Below are positions 47,464-55,446 of a stretch of 64,000 nt of DNA, piece after piece. Within the stretch, counting starts at the first letter, position 1, and every line of letters begins with the position of its first letter. The stretch covers positions 1 to 64,000 of the forward strand of contig CANEXF010000014.1 of the NCBI GenBank assembly GCA_947443645.1, read 5' to 3'. Both the position numbers and the translations under genes were made by a program. A model generated the notes under the pieces. It ran no database searches and was not told the DNA's origin. It saw only the letters and a program-made list of their open reading frames with translations. Source of the stretch: Comamonadaceae bacterium (lineage in GTDB: Bacteria; Pseudomonadota; Gammaproteobacteria; Burkholderiales; Burkholderiaceae_C).

Positions 47464-47712
47464 ATGGAAACCAGCACTGCCGCCGTTCGCAAACGTCCCG
47501 TGAACCTGACGATTAACGAAGCGCTTGTGGTGCAAGCCAAGGCCTACACAAACAATCTGTCGGCAACTATGGAGTCGCTGCTGACAGAGTTTGTCGCTGC
47601 ACAGCAGAACGCGCAGCGCAATCGCCAGCAGGCGGCCGATGCTTGTGCCGCCCAATGGAATGCCGTACATGCGTCCATCGGTTCGTTTGCAGACGAGCAC
47701 TCCACTTTGTAA
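47464..47712 (+). CDS. ccdA: CcdA-family antitoxin
   Basis: An 82-residue antitoxin. The N-terminal half (KRPVNLTINEALVVQAKAYTNNLSATMESLLTEFV) is a ribbon-helix-helix DNA-binding domain and the C-terminal acidic tail binds and neutralises CcdB. The last codons overlap the ccdB start (TAATG). The upstream double palindrome is the probable operator. Codon use and base content look less GC-rich than the neighbours, which fits acquisition. Confidence 0.9.
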   Translation: METSTAAVRKRPVNLTINEALVVQAKAYTNNLSATMESLLTEFVAAQQNAQRNRQQAADACAAQWNAVHASIGSFADEHSTL

Positions 47713-48041
47713 TGGCGCAATTTGATGTCCATCGCAACAAGGGCGCGTTGCGCGATGCCATCCCTTATGTCGTGCTGGTTCAGTCCGCGCAATTTGACCG
47801 CTACCGAAGACGCGTGGTAGTTCCCCTGGTACGTCAAACCATACTCACCAAAGACACGCCCAGCATTGGTGCGAGGATGAATCCGGTCTTTGTAATTGAA
47901 GAAGTCAGTGTTGTCCTGCATCCTCTGGACATGGTCTCTGTAGCTTTCGATCAACTGGGCGAGAAGGTCGGATCGCTGCAGAAAGACGGTCAAATCATTG
48001 CCGATGCACTGGATGAATTGCTGAGTCGGTCTTGGGGCTGA
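47712..48041 (+). CDS. ccdB: CcdB-family gyrase-poison toxin
   Basis: A 109-residue toxin of the CcdB family, which traps DNA gyrase in the cleaved complex. MAQFDVHRNKG and RVVVPLVRQ match the first strands, and NPVFVIEEVSVVLHPLDMVSV the central sheet. F-plasmid CcdB ends in Trp-Gly-Ile, residues needed for killing. This protein ends in Ser-Trp-Gly, so the terminal Ile is absent. It may be weakened or have altered gyrase contact. It overlaps ccdA by 1 bp. Confidence 0.87.
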   Translation: MAQFDVHRNKGALRDAIPYVVLVQSAQFDRYRRRVVVPLVRQTILTKDTPSIGARMNPVFVIEEVSVVLHPLDMVSVAFDQLGEKVGSLQKDGQIIADALDELLSRSWG

Positions 48042-48075
48042 ACGCCTGCACATAGGATTCAGAAGACTATGAAGA

Positions 48076-48122
48076 ATAAAGCTGCTGCGCTTGCTGCACA
48101 GGCATAGCAGCCACTTTTTATT
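48076..48122 (+). repeat. Family A repeat, copy 7 (degenerate)
   Basis: AATAAAGCTGCTGCGCTTGCTG followed by a GCATAGCAGCC stretch and TTTTTAT. It resembles family A but with a decayed palindrome. Confidence 0.35.
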
Positions 48123-48178
48123 AAGCAACTGCTTACGCTGTCGCGCCACGCGGACGTGCAACAAACACACCCCCAACA

Positions 48179-48229
48179 ACCAACGCTTTTCAGACCAGCC
48201 CCCAGCGCGCCCGACTAGGACCTGACGCT
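48179..48229 (+). pseudogene. Decayed duplicate of the xth 3' end
   Basis: This stretch aligns with the last ~52 bp of xth (around 47264-47314) with about 43 matching bases and one gap; CGCTTTTCAGACCA is identical in both. The similarity fades upstream (about 21 of 30 matching bases). In frame it still reads QRFSD. It is a remnant without start codon, separated from xth by ccdAB. Confidence 0.6.
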
Positions 48230-48406
48230 CCAAGCCAAAGCACATGGGCCGCCGCGTTTGCGCGCGGCGAAAGCCAAGTTCTGGCAGTTGAGGTTTATCA
48301 ATGCCTGGGCTAGTTTTCGGTCTATTGTTCATTCCCACCTGATGCATAGCGCCGGATTCGGACCGGTTTGACACTCGGGTTTGCCTCTTACTACAAGGAG
48401 ATGAAC

Positions 48407-49414
48407 ATGCAAGCCAGCAAGGAGACATTGCTCTGGATGTACGAGAAGATGGTCGAGATCCGGAACTACGAAGAGACCATGGCCAGCGTCTATCTGGAAG
48501 GGAAGTTGCCACCGCAGATTCAAAAAGGCCTGGCGTTTGACATCGGGTCGGGCCCGGTACCTGGCGAGATGCATCTGGCGGCCGGGCAGGAGCCGGTGGC
48601 GGTTGGCGTTTGCGCCCATCTGCGCAAAGAAGACACCGTGGTCGGAACCCACAGGCCGCACCATTTTGCAATTGCCAAGGGCGTGCCGCTGGACAAGATG
48701 ACGGCCGAGATGTTTGGCAAGGTCACCGGCCTGGGCAAGGGCAAGGGCGGCCACATGCACCTGTTTGACCCGGAGCATAAATTCAGCTGCAGCGGCATCA
48801 TAGGCGCGAGCTTGCCACCGGCTTGTGGCGCAGGGCTGGCCGCCAAGAAGATGGGTAAAAGCTGGATCGCCGTCGCGTTCTTCGGCGAGGGTGCCGCCAA
48901 CCAGGGCTCGTTTCACGAGTCGCTGAATCTGGCTGCGCTGTGGCGGCTGCCGGTTATTTTTGTGTGTGAAGACAACAAGTGGGCGATCTCGGTGCCCCAG
49001 TCCAGCGCCACCAGCATAGAGTGGGTTGCAGACCGGGCGTCGGCTTATGGCATGCCGGGAATCCGCGTGGCCAACAATGACGCGCTTGAAGTCTATGAAG
49101 CGCTTGGTCCCGCGATCGTGCGCGCCCGGCGTGGCGAAGGCCCCAGCCTGATTGAGGTGAAAACCGACCGTTATCTGGGTCACTTCCAGGGCGACCCCGA
49201 GGTCTATCGGCCCAAGGACGAGGTCAGCAATCTGCGCAAGAACGACCCGATCCCGAAACTCGCAGCGCAGCTGAAAAGCGCCAGCATGATGAGCGACAGC
49301 GACGAAGCCGCCATCGTCGCGCGCGCCAAGCAGCGCGTGGCCGACGCCTTTGACTTTGCCCGCAAGAGCGGCTATCCGGCCGCGCAGGATGCGCTTGAAG
49401 ATGTTTTCGTCTGA
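48407..49414 (+). CDS. TPP-dependent 2-oxoacid/acetoin dehydrogenase E1 alpha subunit
   Basis: A 335-residue E1 alpha subunit. Thiamine diphosphate binding is shown by GEGAANQGSFHESLN (160 onward) and the later EDNKWAIS, which together form the G-[DE]-G...N motif. The family's GHMHLFD and HRPHHFAIAKG segments are present. Compared with AcoA or PdhA there is an extra ~12-residue stretch (PPQIQKGLAFDIGSGPVPGEMHL region, residues 36-57). This places it in a separate E1 subgroup. The start is the ATG at 48407, 7 nt after AAGGAG. E1 beta follows after 30 bp. Confidence 0.9.
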   Translation: MQASKETLLWMYEKMVEIRNYEETMASVYLEGKLPPQIQKGLAFDIGSGPVPGEMHLAAGQEPVAVGVCAHLRKEDTVVGTHRPHHFAIAKGVPLDKMTAEMFGKVTGLGKGKGGHMHLFDPEHKFSCSGIIGASLPPACGAGLAAKKMGKSWIAVAFFGEGAANQGSFHESLNLAALWRLPVIFVCEDNKWAISVPQSSATSIEWVADRASAYGMPGIRVANNDALEVYEALGPAIVRARRGEGPSLIEVKTDRYLGHFQGDPEVYRPKDEVSNLRKNDPIPKLAAQLKSASMMSDSDEAAIVARAKQRVADAFDFARKSGYPAAQDALEDVFV

Positions 49415-49444
49415 CCGTCCACTTTTACAGCTGAGGAGCAGAGC

Positions 49445-50485
49445 ATGAGCACCACACGCAAACTCACCATGGCACAGGCGATCTCTGAGGCCATAGCCCA
49501 GGAAATGACACGCGATGACAAAGTGTTTGTCATGGGCGAAGACATAGGCGCCTATGGCGGCATTTTTGGCGCCACCGGCGGCTTGCTTGAGAAGTTCGGC
49601 AAGGACCGCATCATGGACACGCCGATATCGGAAACGGCATTCATTGGTTGCGCCACCGGCGCGGCGGCGGCCGGCATGCGGCCCATCGTCGAGCTGATGT
49701 TTGTCGACTTCTTCGGCGTCTGTATGGACCAGATCTACAACCACTTGGCAAAAAACACCTACATGGCAGGCGCCAACATCAAGCTGCCGGTGGTGCTGAC
49801 GACTGCGATTGGCGGCGGCTACAACGACGCGGCCCAGCATTCGCAGTGCCTGTATGCCACCTTCGCCCATATGCCGGGCATCAAGGTGGTGGTGCCATCG
49901 AATGCCTACGCCGCCAAAGGCCTGATGACGCAGGCCATACGCGACGATAACCCGGTCATGTTCATGTACCACAAGGGCATCATGGGTCTGCCCTGGATGG
50001 CCTATTTTGAAGGCAGCAGCAACGAGGTGCCCGAGTCGGCCTACACCATCCCCTTCGGGCAAGCCAAGGTGGTGCGCGAAGGCCAGGACATCACCATCGT
50101 GACGATCAGCCAGATGGTGCAAAAGGCAGTGCTTGCGGCTGACGAGCTGGCGCGCCAGGGCATACATGCCGAAGTCATTGACCTGCGCACGCTGGTGCCG
50201 CTGGACAGTCAGACCGTTCTCGATTCCGTCGCCAAAACAGGCCGGCTGCTGGTTGCAGACGAGGACTATCTGGGCTTTGGGCTGAGCGGCGAAATCTCCG
50301 CCATCATTGCTGAAAACCTCGACACCCTGGTGCTCAAGGCGCCGGTCAAACGACTGGCCGTGCCGAACGTGCCGATTCCCTACAGCCGGCCGCTCGAACA
50401 GTTTGTGATACCGCAGGTCAAGAGCATTGTTGAAGCGGTTCAGCAGGTGATGAAGGCACGCGTTGCCGAAGGCCTGACCGCATGA
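49445..50485 (+). CDS. TPP-dependent 2-oxoacid/acetoin dehydrogenase E1 beta subunit
   Basis: A 346-residue E1 beta subunit. Hallmarks are VMGEDIGAYGGIFGATGGLLEKFG, DTPISETAFIGCATGAAAAGMRP and the C-terminal PIPYSRPLEQFVIPQV. It pairs with the alpha subunit to decarboxylate or cleave a 2-oxo- or acetoin-like substrate and pass the acyl group to a lipoyl arm. It overlaps the lipoyl-protein gene by 4 bp (ATGA). Confidence 0.93.
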   Translation: MSTTRKLTMAQAISEAIAQEMTRDDKVFVMGEDIGAYGGIFGATGGLLEKFGKDRIMDTPISETAFIGCATGAAAAGMRPIVELMFVDFFGVCMDQIYNHLAKNTYMAGANIKLPVVLTTAIGGGYNDAAQHSQCLYATFAHMPGIKVVVPSNAYAAKGLMTQAIRDDNPVMFMYHKGIMGLPWMAYFEGSSNEVPESAYTIPFGQAKVVREGQDITIVTISQMVQKAVLAADELARQGIHAEVIDLRTLVPLDSQTVLDSVAKTGRLLVADEDYLGFGLSGEISAIIAENLDTLVLKAPVKRLAVPNVPIPYSRPLEQFVIPQVKSIVEAVQQVMKARVAEGLTA

Positions 50486-50733
50486 CCGACATCACGCTGG
50501 CGGCTGACGCGTGGAAGGACATCGATCAGAGCACCGAGGCGCTGATTGACAAATGGCTGGTTGCCGAAGGCGATACGGTGCGCGCCGGCCAGCCAGTTGC
50601 CCAAGTGGTGCTGGTCAAGTCAAGCCAGGAGGTCGTTGCGCCCGTCAATGGCCAGATTGAAAAAATCCTGCTGCAGGCCGGCGACACCTTCGCCAGGGGT
50701 CAGGCGATTGCCCGCCTCAAGGAGAGCGCGTAA
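50482..50733 (+). CDS. Free-standing lipoyl (biotinyl/lipoyl-like) domain protein
   Basis: An 83-residue protein that is little more than one lipoyl domain. Lys46 (VVLVKSSQEVV) lies 11 residues before the conserved Gly of APVNG, the spacing of the lipoylated lysine in E2 domains, although the usual Asp before it is replaced by Val. There is no peripheral-subunit-binding or acyltransferase domain. It is encoded between E1 beta and a lipoate-ligase-like gene, so it is probably the acyl acceptor of this E1 (inference). Confidence 0.85.
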   Translation: MTDITLAADAWKDIDQSTEALIDKWLVAEGDTVRAGQPVAQVVLVKSSQEVVAPVNGQIEKILLQAGDTFARGQAIARLKESA

Positions 50734-50831
50734 CTGCCGCAGCCGAGGAGCAAGCCTGGAACCGCCAGCAGCTGGCGTGTCCGGGGCCAGCGCCGCTGTG
50801 CCGCGTATGGACTTACAGCTCACCGGCGATT

Positions 50832-51425
50832 GTGCTGGGCTGCGCACAACACGGCCTTTATGAAGACACTGCGCAGCGGCTAAAGTGGCGAGCCGAACTG
50901 CTGCTGCGCGCATCAGGCGGCGGTGCGGTGCTGACGGGGCCGTGGCTGGTCAGCGCATCTCTGGCCTTGCCGCCTGAGCACCCCTGGGTTCGCGACGGCC
51001 TGATGGACAGCTACAGGCGTCTGGGCCAACTGCATCAGGCCGTGCTGGATGCGCTGGGCGCGACGGTGCGGACCGTCGCCCCGCAGGACTTGGGCCCATC
51101 ACCTGCAGCGCCTGCAGCGCCTGGCGCGCACGCCGTGGACTGGGCCTGCTTTGGAAGCTTGTCACCCTGGGAACTGGTGGACGCAACTGGTCGCAAACTG
51201 GTGGGCTTGGCACAAAGACGGCAGCGCTCTGGCGTGCTGCTGGTCGCGGGGACCCTGGTAAGCCCGCCAGACTGGGCCTTGCTGTGCGAGGCCATGGGAC
51301 ATCAGCAAGCAACCTGCGTGCTGCAAGAACGCACAAGCTGTGTTCAGGCCAACATTGGCCAGACCATCACGGCGCGGCAATTCGCCTCTGCGTTAAGTCA
51401 GGAATTGCAAAGCGCCTGTCTTTAA
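50832..51425 (+). CDS. Lipoate-protein ligase-like protein (start uncertain)
   Basis: A BPL/LplA-fold protein. The family motif R-x-SGGGAV is present as LLLRASGGGAVLTGPW, followed by a typical catalytic-domain layout to residue 197. Homologous-looking sequence (CRVWTYSSPAIVLG, expected just before) extends upstream to about 50733 in the same frame, but no ATG, GTG or TTG is found there; GTA occupies the place of an expected overlapping start. The listed start is the GTG at 50832. The gene may be partly damaged, or use a rare start. Context suggests it lipoylates the adjacent carrier. Confidence 0.65.
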   Translation: MLGCAQHGLYEDTAQRLKWRAELLLRASGGGAVLTGPWLVSASLALPPEHPWVRDGLMDSYRRLGQLHQAVLDALGATVRTVAPQDLGPSPAAPAAPGAHAVDWACFGSLSPWELVDATGRKLVGLAQRRQRSGVLLVAGTLVSPPDWALLCEAMGHQQATCVLQERTSCVQANIGQTITARQFASALSQELQSACL

Positions 51426-51434
51426 AACCCACAA

Positions 51435-51491
51435 CGCTATTAAAAAAAGAGCTGTTTGCGCCCGCCAGCTGGGCGTTTCAGGCATTTTTAT
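51435..51491 (+). repeat. Family A repeat, copy 8
   Basis: CGCTATTAAAAAAAGAGCTG followed by a GCGCCCGCCAGCTGGGCGT hairpin and ATTTTTAT. It fills the gap between the ligase-like and gntR stop codons and may work as a bidirectional terminator. Confidence 0.55.
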
Positions 51492-52235
51492 CTACAAGCC
51501 CGCTTGGTCTGGCGCGGCCGCTCCGCGCTGGCGCGCCAGATGCACCTGGTGCAGCGTGATCTTGCGCACTTCGGTCTGGCTGGTCTGTATGTGGGCGCGC
51601 AGCAGCAGCGCGGCCTGGTCGCCGCGCTTGTGCTGGATCGCCGTGAGGATCTTGGCATGCTCGTCGTAAGTAGCATCAATGCGCGCTTGCTGCTTGAAGT
51701 CCAGACGGCGGATCACGCGGATGCGGTCGGTGAGGTCGCGGTGCACACGGGCCATCGCTACATTGCCGGCAGCTGCGACCAGCGCGCAATGAAAAGCCTC
51801 GTCCCACTGCGCGACCTGCGCGGTGTCACTGCTGCGCTGCTCGCGACCCACCAGCCAGATCGCGGCCAGCGCATCGAGCACGGCACTGTCAGCCTTGCGG
51901 GTGTCGTCGCAAAGACGCTGCACGGCCGCGGTTTCCAGCACCATGCGCAAGTCGTAAAGCGCCTCAAACTGGTCAAAGTCAAAGGGCAGCACGCGCCAGC
52001 CGCTGCGAAACAGGACTTCTACAAAACCTTCCTGCTGCAGCCGGAACAACGCCTGCCGCACCGGCGTGCGCGAGACGCCCAGGCGCGCGCTGATTTCAGT
52101 TTCGGTGAAGCGGTCGCCGGGCACGAGTTTGAAGTCGGACACATCGCGCTTGAGTTGCTCGTAGACCTCTTCGGCGCGTGACGGGTGGCCCCTGACCGGG
52201 GCCGCAGCGGCGAGTGGAGAAAGAGGTGTCGGCAC
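51492..52235 (-). CDS. GntR-family regulator with FCD domain
   Basis: A 247-residue regulator. The N-terminal winged helix (DRFTETEISARLGVSRTPVRQALFRLQQEGFVEV) is followed by an all-helical FCD ligand domain with the metal-site histidines. The start is a GTG at 52235 with AAGG 7 nt upstream. It is last of the eight-gene ureide operon, 48 bp after the AtzH-like gene, and probably regulates it. A candidate operator lies before atzF at 59130-59143. Confidence 0.92.
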   Translation of the reverse strand: MPTPLSPLAAAAPVRGHPSRAEEVYEQLKRDVSDFKLVPGDRFTETEISARLGVSRTPVRQALFRLQQEGFVEVLFRSGWRVLPFDFDQFEALYDLRMVLETAAVQRLCDDTRKADSAVLDALAAIWLVGREQRSSDTAQVAQWDEAFHCALVAAAGNVAMARVHRDLTDRIRVIRRLDFKQQARIDATYDEHAKILTAIQHKRGDQAALLLRAHIQTSQTEVRKITLHQVHLARQRGAAAPDQAGL

Positions 52236-52283
52236 AGAGACCTTGGCACGGACGGGCTCAGACCAGACAGTGAGAACCGGGCA

Positions 52284-52661
52284 TCAGCCCAGCAGGCTCA
52301 CATGCGCGGCCACCACGCGCCAGCCTTCGGGTGTGCGCAACCAGCTCTGGCTTTGCCGACCGGTCTTGGCGCTGCCAATGCGCTGGAACTCGACATTGGC
52401 GGTGGCAAAGTCATGCCCGTAGGTGGTGATCACGGTTTTCAGGATGACGCGATCCAGCCCCTGGGCAGGTCGCCCCGCGCGAAAGGCCTGAATCGCATCG
52501 GCGCCGTACAGGTTTTCTGTCGCGCCGTAACGCAAGGTGTGCGGGCTGTTCCAGAACAATTCGTCCAGCACCTGGACGTCGTTGCCGGTCAAGGCTTTTT
52601 CGTAACGTGCAAACTGGGCTGTGAGCTCGGCGACGACATCGGGAAGATTGATTTCAGGCAT
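52284..52661 (-). CDS. AtzH/HpxZ-like protein (DUF3225)
   Basis: A 125-residue SnoaL-fold protein of the AtzH-like family. The family string [26 protein letters not shown] and [17 protein letters not shown] are present. AtzH of Pseudomonas sp. ADP is a 1,3-dicarboxyurea deamidase that yields allophanate; the Klebsiella HpxZ homologue belongs to oxalurate catabolism. Adjacent AtzG- and AtzE-like genes and atzF in the operon favour the first role. The start is the ATG at 52661, 10 bp after the amidase stop. Confidence 0.87.
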   Translation of the reverse strand: MPEINLPDVVAELTAQFARYEKALTGNDVQVLDELFWNSPHTLRYGATENLYGADAIQAFRAGRPAQGLDRVILKTVITTYGHDFATANVEFQRIGSAKTGRQSQSWLRTPEGWRVVAAHVSLLG

Positions 52662-52671
52662 GTGATCTGTC

Positions 52672-54117
52672 TCAAAAATGAAGCGGTTTGATGTGCGCCA
52701 GACCGGCATCCGACAGTTGCTGCGCCGCTGCAAAGGCCAGGTCTTCGCGCCAGGGAGCGGCAATCAGCTGCACGCCCAGCGGCAGACCCGCCGTGCCGGT
52801 CGGCCACATGGGCGCGCTCAGCACCGGGCAGCCGGCAAAAGAAATCGGCTGGGTCAGCAAGCCCATTGCGGCGCGGCACGGTTGCTGAACGCCATTGATC
52901 TCCAGCCACTCGGTGCCAATCACCGTCGCGCTGACGGGCGTTGCTGCGGTCAGCAACACATCCCAGTGCTGGAACAAGGCGTTGACCTTGTCGCGGTACA
53001 GCCGTCGAAAGCGTTGCGCGCGCAAATACCAGTCGGACGGCTGCAGCGCGCCTGCAATGAAGCGATCGACCGAAAGTGGCTCGAAATCATCCATGCGGCT
53101 TCGCAGATCAGGCAGGTGCAGGCTGCCGCCCTCGCTGGCCGTGATGATGAACGCAGCCACACGCGCCAGCGCCGCATCAGGCCAGCTGACCTCGACATCA
53201 GCCGACAGCGCTTTGGCGGCCAGCGCCACCACTTCACGTGCTGCTGGACCGGCTTGCTCATGGAAATAGCCGCCCAGCACGCCTATGCGAAGCGCTCGCG
53301 TGCGGTGCCTGGCGCTACCCCCCACAGGCCGCATGGACGGCGTCACGGGCTGCACACGCAGCGCGTGGCTGCCCGGGTCCAGCGGATCAGGCGATTGCAG
53401 GGCATCGTAGGCCAGCGCCAGGCCGGCGAGGCTGCCAGCCAAGGGACCAAGGTGGTCAATGCTGTGCACAAAGGGGTAGCTGCCACGCCGGGAAAGTCGG
53501 CCGAAAGTCGGCTTCAATCCCCAGACGCCGCACAGCGAGGCGGGCACCCGAATCGAGCCGTTGGTGTCCGAACCCAGTGTGATCGGCACCTGGCCTGCCG
53601 CCACCGCCGCGCCCGCGCCGCCTGACGAGCCACCGGTGATGCGCGTCAGGTCGTGCGGGTTGTGGCTGGGTCCGTAGTGCGTGTTTTCGGTCGTGAAGCC
53701 ATAGGCGTACTCGTCCATGTTGAGCGCGCCCACCAGCACCGCGCCGGCGGCCTTCATCTGCTTGACCAGAAACGCATCGGCTGAGGCCGCGGCGTGGCTC
53801 TGGTTGATCTTTGAGCCAGCCAGCGTCACCACGCCTTCGATGTCGTAGAGGTTTTTGACGGCGTAAGGCACGCCTGCCAGCGGTCCGAGGTCAGGCCCAT
53901 GCTTGAGTCCAGCGCGCTGTGCATCCACCGCGTCGGCCTCGGCATAGGCACGGCTTCGGGTTTGCTCGGTAAACGCGTTGACGCGTGTATCGCTGGCGTC
54001 AATGCGCATCAGGCTGGCGTCCAGCAGCTCACGCGCGCTGACCTCACCGGCCGCGACCAGCGCGGCCATGGCTGCTGCATCCAGATTTTCAAAGGCGTCA
54101 ATAGCTATGCTTTTCAT
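52672..54117 (-). CDS. AtzE-family amidohydrolase (amidase signature)
   Basis: A 481-residue amidase-signature enzyme. The Lys88 (AVKNLYD), cis-Ser164 (TGGSSGG) and nucleophile Ser188 ([10 protein letters not shown]) triad is intact. In Pseudomonas sp. ADP, AtzE with AtzG hydrolyses 1-carboxybiuret; in Klebsiella the related HpxY acts in oxalurate use. It overlaps the AtzG-like gene by 4 bp, so the two subunits are coupled in translation, like GatA and GatC. A family A repeat covers its first codons. Confidence 0.9.
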   Translation of the reverse strand: MKSIAIDAFENLDAAAMAALVAAGEVSARELLDASLMRIDASDTRVNAFTEQTRSRAYAEADAVDAQRAGLKHGPDLGPLAGVPYAVKNLYDIEGVVTLAGSKINQSHAAASADAFLVKQMKAAGAVLVGALNMDEYAYGFTTENTHYGPSHNPHDLTRITGGSSGGAGAAVAAGQVPITLGSDTNGSIRVPASLCGVWGLKPTFGRLSRRGSYPFVHSIDHLGPLAGSLAGLALAYDALQSPDPLDPGSHALRVQPVTPSMRPVGGSARHRTRALRIGVLGGYFHEQAGPAAREVVALAAKALSADVEVSWPDAALARVAAFIITASEGGSLHLPDLRSRMDDFEPLSVDRFIAGALQPSDWYLRAQRFRRLYRDKVNALFQHWDVLLTAATPVSATVIGTEWLEINGVQQPCRAAMGLLTQPISFAGCPVLSAPMWPTGTAGLPLGVQLIAAPWREDLAFAAAQQLSDAGLAHIKPLHF

Positions 54118-54150
54118 AGCTTGTCGCGCCCGTCTTCATTGGCCGGGAAA
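54097..54150 (+). repeat. Family A repeat, copy 9 (over the AtzG-AtzE junction)
   Basis: A CTATG-CTTTT-CATAG palindrome is followed by CTTGTCGCGCCCGTC and a GGCCGGGAAAGG end. It spans the start of the amidase gene and the end of the AtzG-like gene on the other strand, and encodes part of both proteins. Confidence 0.45.
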
Positions 54151-54335
54151 GGTGCCGGGCAATATATTTCTGCCAGCTCATCGTGCGCAACCAAGGCCAC
54201 GCCGTCGAGCATGGCCGCCATCGCGGCGGTACGCTGAAAGTGGCTGGCCACGCTCTGGCAGCGCTTTTCATCGAGCGCCAGACCGAGCAAGGCAGCCGTG
54301 CTGCTGACGTAGTCCAAAATCAAACTGTCCTTCAT
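54114..54335 (-). CDS. AtzG-like small subunit (DUF4089)
   Basis: A 73-residue helical protein of the AtzG-like family. AtzG is needed for AtzE folding and activity in Pseudomonas sp. ADP, in a way that recalls GatC in GatCAB. The SVASHFQRTAAMAAMLDGVAL segment fits the family. The C-terminal end (ANEDGRDKL) is encoded by a family A repeat and may be variable. It is directly upstream of, and overlaps, the AtzE-like gene. Confidence 0.82.
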   Translation of the reverse strand: MKDSLILDYVSSTAALLGLALDEKRCQSVASHFQRTAAMAAMLDGVALVAHDELAEIYCPAPFPANEDGRDKL

Positions 54336-54359
54336 GTGCGTCTTTCTTTTCGCTTTGTT

Positions 54360-55181
54360 TTAACGCCGCACTTCGCGCTGGAAAATTTCCAGGCTCAGTT
54401 TCTTGGTGCTGATAAAGCTCGCTTCTGACAGGGTCTCCACCGTACGTGGTCGGGCGTCGCCATAGTGAAGGATTTCAGCCACGCGGGTTGGACGCTTGGT
54501 CAGCAGCAGCACCTGATCGGCCAGGTACACGGCCTCTTCGAGATCGTGCGACACCAGCAGCATGGTGGTGCCGGTCTGCATGAAAACTTCCTGCAGCTTT
54601 TCGCGGATGAACAGCGTCATCTCGAAGTCAAGCGCTGAAAAAGGCTCGTCCAGAAACAGCACCTCGGGCTTGGGCGCCAGCGCCCGCATGATGGACGCGG
54701 TTTGCTGCTGCCCGCCCGAGAGTTCGTAGGGGTAGCGGTTAAGGTCGAACTTCACATCAAAGGACGCGACCAGCTCGGCCATGCGTCTGTCAACTTCAGC
54801 CTTGGATTTACCTTCGAGCTTGAGCGGATAGGCGATGTTGTCTATGGTGCGCATCCACGGAAACAAGGCTTCGCGGTAGTTCTGAAAAACATAGCCGATC
54901 TTGGTGTCCTTGAGCGACTTGCCATCAAACAGGATTTCGCCAGCGTCAATAGACACCAGCCCGGCGATCATGTTGATCAGCGTGGACTTGCCGCAGCCGT
55001 TGGGGCCAAACACCGAGACGATCTTGTTCTTCGGGATGTCGAGGTTGAAGTCTTCATACAGCGGCCAGCCCGCAAAATATTTGGTCAGCCCGCGTATGGT
55101 GATGTGGGTGCCGGCCGGACCGGGCCGAAAGGGCGGCACCGGCACATCGGCAAACACAGGAGCGTTGATTACAGCGGACAT
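54360..55181 (-). CDS. ABC transporter ATPase (nitrate/sulfonate/taurine type)
   Basis: A 273-residue ATPase of the NMT1/SsuB/TauB type. Walker A GPNGCGKST is at residues 59-67, signature LSGGQQQ, and Walker B VLFLDEPFSALD. It follows the permease gene after a 265-bp gap filled by family B repeats. With the permease and receptor it forms an importer, probably for a nitrogen-containing small molecule used by the amidases of the operon (inference). Confidence 0.93.
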   Translation of the reverse strand: MSAVINAPVFADVPVPPFRPGPAGTHITIRGLTKYFAGWPLYEDFNLDIPKNKIVSVFGPNGCGKSTLINMIAGLVSIDAGEILFDGKSLKDTKIGYVFQNYREALFPWMRTIDNIAYPLKLEGKSKAEVDRRMAELVASFDVKFDLNRYPYELSGGQQQTASIMRALAPKPEVLFLDEPFSALDFEMTLFIREKLQEVFMQTGTTMLLVSHDLEEAVYLADQVLLLTKRPTRVAEILHYGDARPRTVETLSEASFISTKKLSLEIFQREVRR

Positions 55182-55199
55182 ATCGAGTTCCAGAGGGAT

Positions 55200-55443
55200 G
55201 CATGGGTGAACAGAGCAGTGAGCGACCGACGGTCTCCCACCTTCAAGCGGGAGCCGCGGAACCGGCTTTGCCGGGCCGCAGGCGCATCCTTCGATACCTC
55301 AGGACGAACGGTATCTAGGCTCAGCAAGCATGGATATGCGTTCCCCTTCAAGCCGGGGCCGCGGGACTGGCTCAGCCAGACCGCAGGCGCAGCAGCCCCC
55401 TCGGGGGGCAGCGCAGTACGCGAAGCGACAAGCGTGGGGGCCA
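55200..55443 (-). repeat. Family B repeat composite with nested CTCAGGACGAACGGTATC motif
   Basis: Two degenerate family B copies lie in reverse orientation. One has a full CCCCTCGGGGGGC core and GCCCCCACG start (near 55398-55441), plus GGCTCAGCCAG/CCGCAGGCGCAGC parts. A CTTCGATACCTCAGGACGAACGG motif (55287-55309) resembles the one at 19499-19515. It fills the permease-ATPase gap and reads with transcription. Confidence 0.65.
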
Positions 55444-55446
55444 TCT

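Larger units (their letters stand above)
48042..48406. other. Gene-free region between ccdB and the E1 operon
   Basis: 365 bp without a gene. It contains a degenerate family A repeat, a decayed copy of the xth 3' end (48179-48229), a CCGCCGCG/CGCGGCG hairpin near 48251-48272, and the ribosome binding site of the next operon. A consensus TTGACA lies at 48368, but the matching -10 would overlap the ribosome binding site, so no promoter is called. Confidence 0.5.

Noticed and set aside
48368..48396. Consensus TTGACA as promoter of the E1 operon
   Set aside because: The matching -10 position would overlap the ribosome binding site and place the start at the first codon; not convincing without data.
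48329..50167. 612-codon minus-strand open frame across the E1 genes
   Set aside because: Antisense to two clearly conserved genes; no homology or ribosome binding site.
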